A stretch of 64,000 nt of DNA from NCBI RefSeq assembly GCF_000819565.1, contig NZ_CP004393.1, forward strand, positions 930,001-994,000. The letters run 5' to 3'. Below the pieces are notes generated by a model. It was not told the DNA's origin and did no database searches. It worked only from the letters and a program-made list of their open reading frames with translations. The stretch comes from Celeribacter indicus (GTDB taxonomy: Bacteria > Pseudomonadota > Alphaproteobacteria > Rhodobacterales > Rhodobacteraceae). How positions within the stretch are numbered: position 1 is the first letter of the stretch; the number at the start of each line of letters is the position of its first letter. This document shows positions 54,341 to 63,978 of the stretch, piece after piece. The translations under genes and the position numbers were made by a program.

Positions 54341-56851
54341 ATGATGAATCTTGCAGAATACCGCCGCACCGCCTCCCGCCTTGCCGATTACCTGCCCTGG
54401 GTGGCGCTGGTCGGGCAGGGGGCTGTCCTCAACAAGGACGGATCATTCCAGAGGACCGCCAAGTTTCGTGGTCCCGATCTGGACTCTGCTGTCGCGGCCG
54501 AACTGGTCGCCGTGGCCGGGCGTTTGAACAATGCCTTCCGCCGCCTCGGGTCCGGCTGGGCCATTTTTGTGGAAGCACAGCGCTCAGAGGCCGCAACCTA
54601 TCCGGCGAGCCGGTTTCCGGATCCAGCGTCCGCCCTAGTGGATGCCGAGCGGCGGGCAGATTTCGAGGAGGAAGGCAGTCACTTCGTCTCTGGCTATTTC
54701 CTGACATTCCTCTGGCTTCCGCCTGCCGAGGATGCCGCACGATCCGAATCCTGGCTCTATGAGGGGCGCGAGACCTCGGGTGTGAACCCCTGGGAACTGG
54801 TGCGCGGTTTCATCGACCGCACCGACAGGGTGCTGGCGCTGCTTGACGGCTTCATGCCGGAATGCCGTTGGCTCGATGACGCGGGCACGCTGACTTACCT
54901 TCATTCCACCATCTCGACCAACCGGCATCGTCTCCGGGTGCCGGAAACGCCGGTCTATCTCGATGCGCTGCTGGCCGATCAGCCGCTGACCGCTGGGCTG
55001 GAACCACGTCTGGGTAACCAGCACCTGCGGATCCTCACCATCACCGGGTTTCCGGGCACGACGACGCCCGGTCTGCTCGACGAGATGAACCGGCTGGCCT
55101 TTCCCTATCGCTGGTCCACCCGCGCCATCCTGATGGACAAGACCGACGCGACGAAGCTGCTGACGAAGATCCGCCGGCAATGGTTCGCCAAGCGCAAGTC
55201 CATCGCCGCGATCCTCAAGGAGGTGATGACCAACGAGCAATCCGCGCTGGTCGATACCGATGCGGCGAACAAGGCCGCCGATGCCGATATGGCCTTGCAG
55301 GAGCTCGGTGCAGATGTGGCGGGCATGGCCTATGTGACGGCCACCATCACGGTCTGGGATGACGATGCCCGGCGCGCCGACGAAAAGCTGCGGCTGGTCG
55401 AGAAGATCGTCCAGTCCCGCGACTTCAGCGTCATGGTGGAAACGGTCAATGCGGTTGATGCCTGGCTCGGCAGTCTGCCGGGGCACGCCTACGCCAACGT
55501 CCGGCAGCCGCCGGTTTCGACACTCAACCTTGCCCATATGGTGCCCTCCAGCGCCGTATGGGCCGGGCCGGAACGGGACGAACACTTCAACGGGCCTCCG
55601 CTTCTTTATGGCCGCACGGAAGGTTCGACCCCGTTCCGCTTCTCTCTCCATGTCGGAGATGTCGGCCATACGCTTGTTGTCGGCCCGACTGGGGCTGGGA
55701 AATCTGTGCTGCTGGCGCTGATGGCGCTCCAGTTCCGCCGCTACGCGCGCAGCCAGATCTTCGCCTTCGATTTCGGGGGCTCGATCCGCGCCTCGGCTCT
55801 TGCCATGGGTGGCGACTGGCACGATCTCGGCGGCGAGCTGACAGATGCGGCGGAAGCCTCGGTCTCGCTGCAACCGCTGGCCCGGATCGTTGATGTTGCA
55901 GAGCGCGCTTGGGCCGCTGACTGGATCGTCGCGATCCTGATGCGCGAAAACATCCAGATCACGCCTGAGGTGAAGGAGCATCTCTGGACGGCGCTGACCT
56001 CGCTGGCCTCTGCCCCGGTCGGGGAGCGCACCATCACCGGCCTTGCCGTCTTGCTGCAATCCAATGACCTGAAGCAGGCCCTACGCGCCTATTGCGTCGG
56101 CGGACCCTATGGCAGGCTGCTCGATGCTGAGGTCGAACATCTCGGCACTGCCGATGTTCAGGCCTTCGAGATCGAGGGGCTGGTCGGCACCGGCGCGGCA
56201 CCAGCGGTCCTTTCCTATCTGTTCCACCGCATCGGCGACCGGCTTGATGGCCGGCCGACGCTCCTGATCATCGACGAGGGCTGGTTAGCGCTTGATGATG
56301 ACGGCTTCGCGGGCCAACTCCGCGAGTGGCTGAAAACCCTCCGCAAAAAGAACGCCAGCGTTATCTTCGCCACGCAGAGCCTGTCCGATATCGACGGCAG
56401 CAATATCGCCCCGGCGATTATCGAGTCCTGCCCGACCCGGCTCCTGCTGCCCAATGAGCGCGCCATCGAGCCGCAGATCACCGCGATCTATCGCCGCTTC
56501 GGGTTGAACGACCGCCAGATCGAGATATTGGCGCGGGCGATACCCAAGCGGGACTACTACTGCCAGTCGCGCCGCGGCAACCGACTCTTCGATCTCGGCC
56601 TGTCCGAGGTCGGTCTCGCGCTATGCGCGGCCTCCTCCAAATCGGACCAGGCGATGATCGCCGAGATTCTCGCAGTTCACGGGCGCGATGGCTTTCTCGA
56701 CGCCTGGCTGCGCGCGCGCGGCGTCGATTGGGCGGCCGATCTGATCCCGAACCTCACCAACCTCGCGGATGACCCCGAGGAGACCGCCCCCGTCACGATC
56801 CTGGATGACGGGTTCAACTTCACCCTGGACGAAGAGGAGATCACCCTATGA
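54341..56851 (+). CDS. trbE: TrbE, VirB4-like conjugation ATPase, 836 aa
   Basis: MMNLAEYRRTASRLADYLPW opens the CagE/TrbE/VirB4 N-terminal domain. Walker A is VVGPTGAGKSVL (about 446-457), Walker B LLIIDEGWLAL (about 641-651), with IFATQSLSDI following. It drives pilus assembly and substrate transfer. Two ATGs are adjacent (54341, 54344). The stop overlaps trbJ as ATGA. Confidence 0.95.
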   Translation: MMNLAEYRRTASRLADYLPWVALVGQGAVLNKDGSFQRTAKFRGPDLDSAVAAELVAVAGRLNNAFRRLGSGWAIFVEAQRSEAATYPASRFPDPASALVDAERRADFEEEGSHFVSGYFLTFLWLPPAEDAARSESWLYEGRETSGVNPWELVRGFIDRTDRVLALLDGFMPECRWLDDAGTLTYLHSTISTNRHRLRVPETPVYLDALLADQPLTAGLEPRLGNQHLRILTITGFPGTTTPGLLDEMNRLAFPYRWSTRAILMDKTDATKLLTKIRRQWFAKRKSIAAILKEVMTNEQSALVDTDAANKAADADMALQELGADVAGMAYVTATITVWDDDARRADEKLRLVEKIVQSRDFSVMVETVNAVDAWLGSLPGHAYANVRQPPVSTLNLAHMVPSSAVWAGPERDEHFNGPPLLYGRTEGSTPFRFSLHVGDVGHTLVVGPTGAGKSVLLALMALQFRRYARSQIFAFDFGGSIRASALAMGGDWHDLGGELTDAAEASVSLQPLARIVDVAERAWAADWIVAILMRENIQITPEVKEHLWTALTSLASAPVGERTITGLAVLLQSNDLKQALRAYCVGGPYGRLLDAEVEHLGTADVQAFEIEGLVGTGAAPAVLSYLFHRIGDRLDGRPTLLIIDEGWLALDDDGFAGQLREWLKTLRKKNASVIFATQSLSDIDGSNIAPAIIESCPTRLLLPNERAIEPQITAIYRRFGLNDRQIEILARAIPKRDYYCQSRRGNRLFDLGLSEVGLALCAASSKSDQAMIAEILAVHGRDGFLDAWLRARGVDWAADLIPNLTNLADDPEETAPVTILDDGFNFTLDEEEITL

Positions 56852-57630
56852 CCCGCAACACGCGGCCGATCCTGCGCATGGCCAACGCAACCGCTCTCGC
56901 CCTGACGCTTGCCGCCCCGCTGGCACTCGCCCCGGTGTTCACGACGCCGGCGCATGCCTTCTTCGGGGGCTTTGGCCGGATCGTCTACGACCCGACCAAC
57001 CATGCCGAGAACCTGCTGACTGCCGCGCGGACGCTGGAGCAGATCAACAATCAGATCACCTCGCTTCAGAACGAGGCGCAGATGCTGATCAATCAGGCCC
57101 GCAACCTCGCGAGCCTGCCCTACAACTCGCTTCAGGCGTTGCAGCAGAATGTGAGCCGCACCCAGCAGCTTCTCGGGCAGGCCCAGAACATCGCCTTCGA
57201 CGTGCAGACCATCGACCAGATGTTCCAGCAGGACTACGGCAATCTGTCCCTGACCGCGACTGATACCCAGATGATCGCGGAGGCGCGCAGCCGCTGGGAA
57301 AACACCGTGGGCGGTTTGCAGGACGCGATGCGGGTGCAGGCCGGTGTTGTCGGCAATATCGACAGCAACCGTGCCGAGATGGCGGCGCTGGTCGGCGAAA
57401 GCCAGGGTGCTACCGGCGCGCTGCAGGCCACGCAGGCCGGGAACCAGCTGCTTGCGCTTCAATCGCAGCAGCTCTCGGATCTGATTGCGGTGATCTCGGC
57501 AAACGGCCGGGCGGAAGCCCTGATGGAAGCCGAGCGGGCGACCGCCGCCGAGCAGGGCCGAATCCAGCGCGAGCGCTTCCTGACGCCGGGTACGGGCTAC
57601 CAGCCCGGCAACGCCCGCATGTTCAACTGA
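56848..57630 (+). CDS. trbJ: TrbJ, VirB5-like protein, 260 aa
   Basis: A signal peptide (ATALALTLAAPLALAPVFTTPAHA) precedes the TrbJ pattern IVYDPTNHAENLLTAARTLEQINNQITSLQNEAQMLINQ and GGLQDAMRVQA...ATGALQATQAGNQLLAL. It is rich in helical Gln repeats. TrbJ is a periplasmic minor pilus component. Confidence 0.93.
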   Translation: MTRNTRPILRMANATALALTLAAPLALAPVFTTPAHAFFGGFGRIVYDPTNHAENLLTAARTLEQINNQITSLQNEAQMLINQARNLASLPYNSLQALQQNVSRTQQLLGQAQNIAFDVQTIDQMFQQDYGNLSLTATDTQMIAEARSRWENTVGGLQDAMRVQAGVVGNIDSNRAEMAALVGESQGATGALQATQAGNQLLALQSQQLSDLIAVISANGRAEALMEAERATAAEQGRIQRERFLTPGTGYQPGNARMFN

Positions 57631-57647
57631 CAGCGGGAGGGCAGGGC

Positions 57648-57950
57648 ATGGAAGGGAAGGTGTTGGCCAGGATTGCAGCCGTGGTGTTCGTGGCCGTCGC
57701 GATCACCGCAGCAATCATAGAGATGACGCGCGAGGAAACCCCTGCGCCAGCACCTTCCGCCCCGGCGCTGCAAACACTCGCCGATCCGCTCCGGCTGGAG
57801 TTGCGGCGCTGCCAGGAGTTGGGCGAGGGGGCAGCCAATGATGAGGAGTGCCTGCGCGTCTGGGCCGAGAGCCGTGACCGCTTTCTGGGCCGGGCGCCCG
57901 CGCAGCCGGCACCTGCGCAGCCCAACCCTGACTCGGATGGGGGACACTGA
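57648..57950 (+). CDS. TrbK-alt, putative entry-exclusion protein, 100 aa
   Basis: MEGKVLARIAAVVFVAVAIT is a membrane anchor, followed by TLADPLRLELRRCQELGEGAANDEECLRVWAESRDRFLG, the TrbK-alt signature with two cysteines. By position and pattern it should hinder uptake of a second copy of the element. A Pro/Ala-rich tail ends it. Confidence 0.85.
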   Translation: MEGKVLARIAAVVFVAVAITAAIIEMTREETPAPAPSAPALQTLADPLRLELRRCQELGEGAANDEECLRVWAESRDRFLGRAPAQPAPAQPNPDSDGGH

Positions 57951-57952
57951 TC

Positions 57953-59308
57953 ATGGGCGGCACCGGGGTCATCGACAGCTTTCTCGGCATCTTCACCAGC
58001 TATATCGACTCCGGCTTCGGCCTGCTGGGTGGCGAGGTCGCCTTCATCGCGACGACGCTGATCGTCATCGATGTGACGCTTGCGGCGCTGTTCTGGGCCT
58101 GGGGTGCCGATGACGACATCCTCGCGCGTCTGGTGAAGAAAACCATCTTCGTCGGCGTCTTTGCCTATATCATCTCCAACTGGAACAATCTCGCCCGGAT
58201 CGTCTTCGAGAGCTTCGCAGGTCTCGGCCTCATGGCCTCCGGCACCGGATTTTCGGCAGCGGATCTCCTGCGTCCCGGCCGTGTTGCCCAGATCGGCCTC
58301 GATGCCGGGCGTCCGCTGCTTGACTCCATCTCGGACCTGATGGGCTGGATCGCGGTCTTCGAGAACCTCGTGCAGATCCTCTGCCTGTTCTTCGCATGGG
58401 CGCTGGTGATCCTCGCCTTCTTCATTCTCGCCGTGCAGCTCTTCGTCACCCTGATCGAGTTCAAGCTGACCACGCTGGCGGGCTTCGTGCTGATCCCCTT
58501 CGGCCTCTTTGGCAAGACCGCTTTCATGGCCGAGCGCGTGCTCGGCAATGTCGTCTCATCCGGCATCAAGGTGCTGGTGCTTGCTGTGATCATCGGCATC
58601 GGATCGACCTTGTTCGGCCAGTTCACCGCCGGCTTCGGCGGCGCGACCCCGACCATCGACGATGCCATGGCCATTGTGCTGGCGGCTCTCTCTCTCCTCG
58701 GCCTCGGCATCTTCGGTCCCGGCATCGCCTCCGGGCTCGTCTCCGGCGGTCCTCAACTCAGCGCGGGTGCGGCCGTCGGCACCGGCCTCGCGGTTGGCGG
58801 AGCGGCCGTTGCCGCAGGCGGCGCGACCATGCTGGCCGCGCGTGGCGGTGGTGCAGCCCTTTCCGGCGGTGCGGCCCTGGCGCGCGGCGGGGCCTCTGCC
58901 GCAGGCGCCGCGTCCTCTGCCTATACTCTGGGATCTATGGGCGCGTCCGGCGGTGCGGGCGTTGCCGCAGGTCTTGGCGGCGTTGCCCGTGCAGGCTCAT
59001 CCGCTGCCGTATCACCCCTGAAGCGCGCCGCCTCACGCGCCGCCGAGAGTGTCAAATCCAGCTATGCGGAAGGGGTGCGGGGAGGGTTCGCCGCCACCGG
59101 CGGCACCACCTCGATGGGAGCTGTCGGTGGTGCCCCGTCCGCGCCCGATGCCACGGCTTCAGCCGATGGCCCGCCCGCCTGGGCACAGCGCATGCAGCGC
59201 AGCCGCGCCATGAGCCAAGGCGTAAGGGCCGCCGCCCATGCCGTCCGATGCGGTGACAGCCGTGGCGGCGGTTCCTCGATCAGCCTGTCCGAAAGTGATC
59301 ACATATGA
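57953..59308 (+). CDS. trbL: TrbL, VirB6-like polytopic membrane protein, 451 aa
   Basis: FLGIFTSYIDSGFGLLGGEV and six or more hydrophobic segments to residue 270 (IIGIGSTLFGQFTAGFGGATPT is the typical TrbL stretch), then a Gly/Ala/Ser-rich variable C-terminus. It lines the inner-membrane part of the channel. The stop overlaps trbF as ATGA. Confidence 0.92.
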   Translation: MGGTGVIDSFLGIFTSYIDSGFGLLGGEVAFIATTLIVIDVTLAALFWAWGADDDILARLVKKTIFVGVFAYIISNWNNLARIVFESFAGLGLMASGTGFSAADLLRPGRVAQIGLDAGRPLLDSISDLMGWIAVFENLVQILCLFFAWALVILAFFILAVQLFVTLIEFKLTTLAGFVLIPFGLFGKTAFMAERVLGNVVSSGIKVLVLAVIIGIGSTLFGQFTAGFGGATPTIDDAMAIVLAALSLLGLGIFGPGIASGLVSGGPQLSAGAAVGTGLAVGGAAVAAGGATMLAARGGGAALSGGAALARGGASAAGAASSAYTLGSMGASGGAGVAAGLGGVARAGSSAAVSPLKRAASRAAESVKSSYAEGVRGGFAATGGTTSMGAVGGAPSAPDATASADGPPAWAQRMQRSRAMSQGVRAAAHAVRCGDSRGGGSSISLSESDHI

Positions 59309-59994
59309 ACATCTTCAAACGTCCCTCCAACCATTTCGGCAAGGTGCCGCAGCCCGAGACACCCTATCAAAAGGCCGCGCAGGTCTGGGATGAGCGGATC
59401 GGGTCGGCTCGTGTCCAGGCGAAGAATTGGCGCTACATGGCCTTCGGTTGCCTTATCCTCTCTGCGGGGTTTGCCGGTGCCCTTGTCTGGCAATCGGCGC
59501 GCGGGACCGTGGTGCCCTGGGTAGTGCAGGTTGATACTCTCGGGCAGGCCCAGACAGTCGCACCTGCCTCCGCCGACTATCGGCCGACCGATCCCCAGAT
59601 CGCCTTCCATCTCGGCCGCTTCATCGAGCAGGTCCGCGCGATCCCGGCGGACGCCATCATCGTGCGTCAGAATTGGCTGCGCGCCTATGAGTTCACCACG
59701 GACCGGGGAGCGGCTGCGCTCAACGAATATGCCCGCACCAATGATCCCTTCGCCCGCGTTGGCCGGCAGCAGGTGGCGGTGGAAGTTTCCTCGGTCATCC
59801 GGGCCTCGCCAGACAGTTTCCGTGTCGCCTGGACCGAGCGGCATTATGAGAGCGGGCAATTGTCCACCACCGAGCGGTGGACCGCGATCCTGACCATTGT
59901 GATCCAGACCCCGCGGGATGCCGAGCGTCTGCGGGCCAATCCGCTCGGGATCTACGTCAACGCAGTTTCTTGGTCGCGGGAGATGAGCCAATGA
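59305..59994 (+). CDS. trbF: TrbF, VirB8-like assembly factor, 229 aa
   Basis: An N-terminal cytoplasmic stretch (NHFGKVPQPETPYQKAAQVW), one membrane segment (YMAFGCLILSAGFAGALVW) and a periplasmic VirB8-type domain (FHLGRFIEQVRAIP, RTNDPFARVGRQQVAVEVSSV). It nucleates the channel complex. Overlaps trbG as ATGA. Confidence 0.94.
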   Translation: MNIFKRPSNHFGKVPQPETPYQKAAQVWDERIGSARVQAKNWRYMAFGCLILSAGFAGALVWQSARGTVVPWVVQVDTLGQAQTVAPASADYRPTDPQIAFHLGRFIEQVRAIPADAIIVRQNWLRAYEFTTDRGAAALNEYARTNDPFARVGRQQVAVEVSSVIRASPDSFRVAWTERHYESGQLSTTERWTAILTIVIQTPRDAERLRANPLGIYVNAVSWSREMSQ

Positions 59995-61019
59995 CCTCTG
60001 TAGTGTCCCGCAAAGCTGCAGTCTCTGCTTTCCGTAAACCTGCTGTTGCGGCCCTGCTGCTCTCCGCCTCCCTGTTGGCGGCATGTGCCACAAACCGGGT
60101 GCCGCAGTTCAGCTATGATGACGATGTGCCGCCGACGGCCTCGGTGCCGGCCGCTGTCGCCGACGCGAGACCGAGACCCCTGCATGTGCCGCCCGCCTGG
60201 ACAGTGGCGCGCGGCGGCACCGCCGCCGGCACGCCGGATGGTCGGGTTGAGAACGCCAATGCCGCTGCCCGGGTCGAGCCGCGCCGGGAGGGTTATTACA
60301 ATGCCATCCAGATCTACCCCTGGAGCGAAGGCGCTCTCTATCAGGTCTATGCCGCAGTCGGGCAGATCACCACGATTGCGCTGGAGCCGGGCGAGAGCCT
60401 GACCGGGGCAGGGCCGATCGCCGCTGGCGATACCGCCCGTTGGGTCATTGGTGATACCGAGAGTGGCAGTGGGGCAAACCGGCGGGTCCAGATCCTCGTC
60501 AAGCCGACACGGCCCGATATCTCCACCAACCTCGTCATCACCACCGACCGCCGCATCTATATGATCGAACTGCGCGCCCGGGAGGCGCTCTACATGCCTG
60601 CCGTGTCCTGGTCCTATCCCGCGCCGCCGCCGGGCCAGCGTCCGAGCGTACCTGCTGCTCCGGTCATTCCGGCCGAGTCTGCCCGCAACTATCGCTACGG
60701 CTTGCAGCTTCCGGGCGAGAGCCCGCCCTGGCGTCCGGTTGCCGTTTTCGACGATGGCCGCCGCGTCTATGTCGTCTTCCCGCGCGGGATCGTTCAGGGC
60801 GAGATGCCGCCGCTGTTTGTGCTGGGCAGTGATGGCGAACCGCAGATCGTCAACACCCGCGTCCATCAGAATGTGCTGATCGTAGACCGCCTGTTCGGCG
60901 CGGCCGAACTGCGTCTTGGCAGCGGCAATCGCCAGCAGGTCGTCAGGATCGTCCGCATCGAACCGACGCAGGCTGAGGCCGCGACATCTGCGCCAACGGC
61001 GGGAGGATCGCCGACATGA
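59991..61019 (+). CDS. trbG: TrbG, VirB9-like outer-membrane channel protein, 342 aa
   Basis: The signal peptide ends in a lipobox (LLSASLLAACATN), so it is a probable lipoprotein. The VirB9/CagX domain follows: YNAIQIYPWSEGALYQVYAA, GQITTIALEPGESL, RRVQILVKPTRPDISTNLVI and the C-terminal VYVVFPRGIVQGEMPPLFVL. It forms the outer-membrane core with TrbI. Overlaps trbI as ATGA. Confidence 0.94.
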   Translation: MTSVVSRKAAVSAFRKPAVAALLLSASLLAACATNRVPQFSYDDDVPPTASVPAAVADARPRPLHVPPAWTVARGGTAAGTPDGRVENANAAARVEPRREGYYNAIQIYPWSEGALYQVYAAVGQITTIALEPGESLTGAGPIAAGDTARWVIGDTESGSGANRRVQILVKPTRPDISTNLVITTDRRIYMIELRAREALYMPAVSWSYPAPPPGQRPSVPAAPVIPAESARNYRYGLQLPGESPPWRPVAVFDDGRRVYVVFPRGIVQGEMPPLFVLGSDGEPQIVNTRVHQNVLIVDRLFGAAELRLGSGNRQQVVRIVRIEPTQAEAATSAPTAGGSPT

Positions 61020-62140
61020 CCGAGAAACTGGCCTCATCCATGCGGCTCCGTGCCGAAGCCCCCCGCGTCACCCGTCTGTCGCGCAAGATGCTGGCGGGCG
61101 TCGGTGCCGTTGCCTTGCTCGGCATCGGCGGCGCGCTGATCTACGCCCTTCAGACCCGTGATGCGGGGCAGGGCGGTGGGGAGCTCTATTCGACCGAAAA
61201 TCGCCCGACAGCCGATGGTCTCGCTGGCCTGCCACGCGACTATACCGGCCCTGTTCTTGGGCCGGCATTACCCGGCGATCTCGGGCGACCGATCCTGGAG
61301 GCGCAGAGCCGGGGGCAGCCGGTTGTTCCTCCACCCATCACCACCCCGACAGTCGATCCCGAGGAACAGCGCCGTCTTGCCGAGGAAGAAGCCGCGCGGC
61401 TGAGCAATGTGCTCTTCCAGATCGGCCCGCGGGCTGGCGCCGCGACGGGACCCGGGGCGCTCGGGCTTGGAGGGCTCGACCTCGGCGGAGCTTCCGGGCC
61501 GCAGGATCGCGCGAGCGCCTTCCTCGGAGGCCCGGTGGATCGTCAGACTAATTCCCCGGATCGCGTCGCCCCGCCAGCATCGCCCTACATTCTTCAAGCC
61601 GGAGCCGTCATCCCGGCCGCGCTGATCACCGGCATCCGCTCGGATCTTCCTGGCCAGATCATCGCACAGGTCACGGAAAACGTCTATGACAGTCCCACCG
61701 GGGCGTTGCTTCTGATCCCGCAGGGCACGCGCATCATCGGGCAATATGATGACGATGTGACCTTCGGCCAGCGCCGGGTTCTGCTGGTCTGGAACCGTCT
61801 GATCCTCCCCGGTGGCCGGTCCATTGTTCTGGAGCGCCTGCCGGGCGCGGATGCCAGCGGTTATGCGGGCCTTGAGGATGGCGTTGACTACCATTGGTGG
61901 GGTCTGATGCGGGCGGCGGGTCTCTCCACGCTGCTCGCTGTGGGGGCTGAACTCGCTTCCAGCGAAGAGGACCGGCTGGTCCGGGCCATCCGCGATGGGG
62001 CGCAGGACACCATCAATCAGGCGGGCCAGCAGATCGTCCAGCGCCAGTTGCAGGTCGCGCCGACACTGACCATCCGGCCCGGTTTCCCGGTCAGGATTAT
62101 TTTAACCCGGGATCTCGTGTTCGAACCGGCAGGAGGTTGA
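61016..62140 (+). CDS. trbI: TrbI, VirB10-like energy-sensing channel protein, 374 aa
   Basis: One membrane segment (MLAGVGAVALLGIGGALIYAL), a proline-rich linker (PVVPPPITTPTVDPEEQRR) and a VirB10 beta-barrel domain (ILQAGAVIPAALITGIRSDLPGQIIAQVTENVYDS, LLIPQGTRIIGQYDDDVTFGQ). It spans the periplasm. The last Trb gene of the operon. Confidence 0.94.
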   Translation: MTEKLASSMRLRAEAPRVTRLSRKMLAGVGAVALLGIGGALIYALQTRDAGQGGGELYSTENRPTADGLAGLPRDYTGPVLGPALPGDLGRPILEAQSRGQPVVPPPITTPTVDPEEQRRLAEEEAARLSNVLFQIGPRAGAATGPGALGLGGLDLGGASGPQDRASAFLGGPVDRQTNSPDRVAPPASPYILQAGAVIPAALITGIRSDLPGQIIAQVTENVYDSPTGALLLIPQGTRIIGQYDDDVTFGQRRVLLVWNRLILPGGRSIVLERLPGADASGYAGLEDGVDYHWWGLMRAAGLSTLLAVGAELASSEEDRLVRAIRDGAQDTINQAGQQIVQRQLQVAPTLTIRPGFPVRIILTRDLVFEPAGG

Positions 62141-62142
62141 CC

Positions 62143-62388
62143 ATGACCAAGCTGAAACTCGGGCCGCTGTCTGACGACAAACCCGTCAAATTGACAGTGG
62201 AGCTGCCCGCGCAATTGTACCGAAGCCTTGTCGACTACGGGCGCCTTCTGGCCGAGCCCGGCAGCCCGCCGGTCGAACCACTACGTCTGATCATCCCGAT
62301 GCTGGAGCGGTTCATTGCGACGGATCGAGGTTTTGCGAAGGCGCGGCGTTCCTGTCCTGCAATTAGGGAGCAGGTCTCACGGACATGA
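62143..62388 (+). CDS. DUF2274 family protein, 81 aa
   Basis: MTKLKLGPLSDDKPVKLTVE, then LYRSLVDYGRLLAEPGSP...RLIIPMLERFIATDRGF, is DUF2274, which routinely closes trb operons on alphaproteobacterial elements. The strand-helix-helix pattern suggests a ribbon-helix-helix DNA-binding protein. The ATG follows AGGAGG; an in-frame TTG at 62137 is not needed. Its 3' end overlaps the convergent LysR gene by 26 bases. Confidence 0.88.
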   Translation: MTKLKLGPLSDDKPVKLTVELPAQLYRSLVDYGRLLAEPGSPPVEPLRLIIPMLERFIATDRGFAKARRSCPAIREQVSRT

Positions 62389-63277
62389 CCTTCGCAAGGC
62401 TGAGCAGACGCCGGAATGCAGGGTTGTCGTTTTTGGCTGACCAAACAGCCGAGAAGGGAAGGATCTCGTCGAGGATCGGGCGGTAGGTCACACCCGGAAA
62501 CCGCGCGACGGTCATCCCCTCACACACCAGCGTCAGCCCCCGCCCAAGCGCGACCAGTGGCAGAAGATTGTCCAGCCCGACTCCTTGCACATGGATTTCA
62601 GGACGTCCCCCGAACCCTGTCAGCTCTCGCACCAGGTGGGCGTGGACCTCCTCTCCCGGCGGGGCTTCGCTGACCATGAAGGTCTCGCCGGTCAGTTCGC
62701 ACCAGGTAAGAGCGTCATGGTCAGCGAGCCGGTGGCTATCCGGCAGGGCCACAAATACACGCTCGTACCAAAGAGGCGCGCGCTCACAGTCAGTCCAGTC
62801 CCGTGTTCTGGCGAGGAAGGCGACATCGAGGCGCAACTGGCGGATGGCGGCCACATGCTCGTCGGCACTCCCGTAGATTAATTCGATCCGAACTTTTTGA
62901 TGGCGCTCGCCATAGCTCTGCAGCAAGTCAGTGAGATAACCCGAAGCAATCGAGGAATAGATGCCGATCCTCACGCATCCGGTCTCGCCTCGACCCGCTG
63001 CTGAAACACCTTGGGCACCCTCACCAACCATCCTGATAGTCTTGCGAGCGGTACTGAGGAAGCGCTGACCGGCGAAGGTTTGGGATACCCCCCACGTATG
63101 CCGATGAAACAATGAGGCCCCGATCTGGTCTTCAAGCTTGGCTATACATCTGCTGATGGCCGACTGTGACAGTCCGAGCGCGGCACCCGCTTTGCGAAAG
63201 CTGCCATGCTCTGCGGCCGCAACGAAATGACGGAGATGGCGCAACTCGATTGATGTGTGCTGTGTGACCTCCTTCAT
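62363..63277 (-). CDS. LysR-family transcriptional regulator, 304 aa
   Basis: The N-terminal HTH_1 domain is RHLRHFVAAAEHGSFRKAGAALGLSQSAISRCIAKLEDQIGASLFHR. The periplasmic-binding-type effector domain follows (RIGIYSSIASGYLTDLLQSY, LDVAFLARTRDW). It may act as a regulator of transfer, since such LysR genes lie beside trb operons on related elements; its effector is unknown. ATG start at 63277. Confidence 0.92.
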   Translation of the reverse strand: MKEVTQHTSIELRHLRHFVAAAEHGSFRKAGAALGLSQSAISRCIAKLEDQIGASLFHRHTWGVSQTFAGQRFLSTARKTIRMVGEGAQGVSAAGRGETGCVRIGIYSSIASGYLTDLLQSYGERHQKVRIELIYGSADEHVAAIRQLRLDVAFLARTRDWTDCERAPLWYERVFVALPDSHRLADHDALTWCELTGETFMVSEAPPGEEVHAHLVRELTGFGGRPEIHVQGVGLDNLLPLVALGRGLTLVCEGMTVARFPGVTYRPILDEILPFSAVWSAKNDNPAFRRLLSLAKVMSVRPAP

Positions 63278-63492
63278 TATGTGCTCCCTTCCTGCGAAGC
63301 AATGATTGCGATGTCTGCCTGTCGATATGCGGAGCCCAATTCTTTACTGCTGAATGGTGGCTAGGGCCTGAGAATCCTCTGCGTCGATTTCACTGGCACG
63401 CCAGCCTTCATGTTCAGGCATAGCTGTCCGGTTGAAATGGTTGGCAGTTCACCCCCATGTCAAAGCCAACCATCAAATTATCGATGCGAAGA
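63278..63492. other. Intergenic region between LysR and L,D-transpeptidase genes
   Basis: About 215 bases carrying the LysR promoter (minus strand). No gene is supported, and no clear attachment repeat was found. Confidence 0.4.
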
Positions 63493-63978
63493 TCAGAGAA
63501 GCCGCACCTGTGTGCCGATCTCTACCAGGTCGAACAGCCGCTCAATATTCTCATTATAGATACCAACACAGCCATTCGAAGCCGGTCTGCCGATTTTCTC
63601 AACAAGATCGATGCCGTGGATTCGATAGTATTGCCAGCTCAGGTTCAGCGCCCGGGTTCCTAACGGATTGTCCGGACCTGGGCCAATGGATCGCGGCAGG
63701 GTTGGGTCGCGCTCGCGCATATTGGGCGTTGGAATCCAAGTTGGATTTCGACGCTTGAGGACTATCTCTGTGTAGCCGCGACGGGTGAGTTCCTCGCTCA
63801 TGGGCACCGAAGAGGGGTGGACAAGATAGAGGCTCTCATCCTCGGACCAGTAGTGCAGCACGCGGGATTCGAGATCGCACAGGATCGCTCCCTTGCGCAG
63901 GTTTTGAAAGTGATCCTGCCAGCGCTGCGCCCGAAAACTCGCCGTATTGTGGCGGTTTGCTGCGGAGGGCGCAACCAT
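63493..63978 (-). CDS. L,D-transpeptidase (YkuD) family protein, 161 aa
   Basis: The YkuD active site is visible as YRIHGID (His121) and SNGCVGI (Cys137). Canonical enzymes have (S/T)(H/N)GC(I/V)R; here Gly139 replaces the conserved Arg. TWIPTPNMRERDPTLPRSIGPGPDNPLG is the usual upstream block. No signal peptide is evident, though the enzymes act in the periplasm. The ATG is preceded by AGGAGG. The substitution may lower or abolish activity. Confidence 0.85.
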   Translation of the reverse strand: MVAPSAANRHNTASFRAQRWQDHFQNLRKGAILCDLESRVLHYWSEDESLYLVHPSSVPMSEELTRRGYTEIVLKRRNPTWIPTPNMRERDPTLPRSIGPGPDNPLGTRALNLSWQYYRIHGIDLVEKIGRPASNGCVGIYNENIERLFDLVEIGTQVRLL

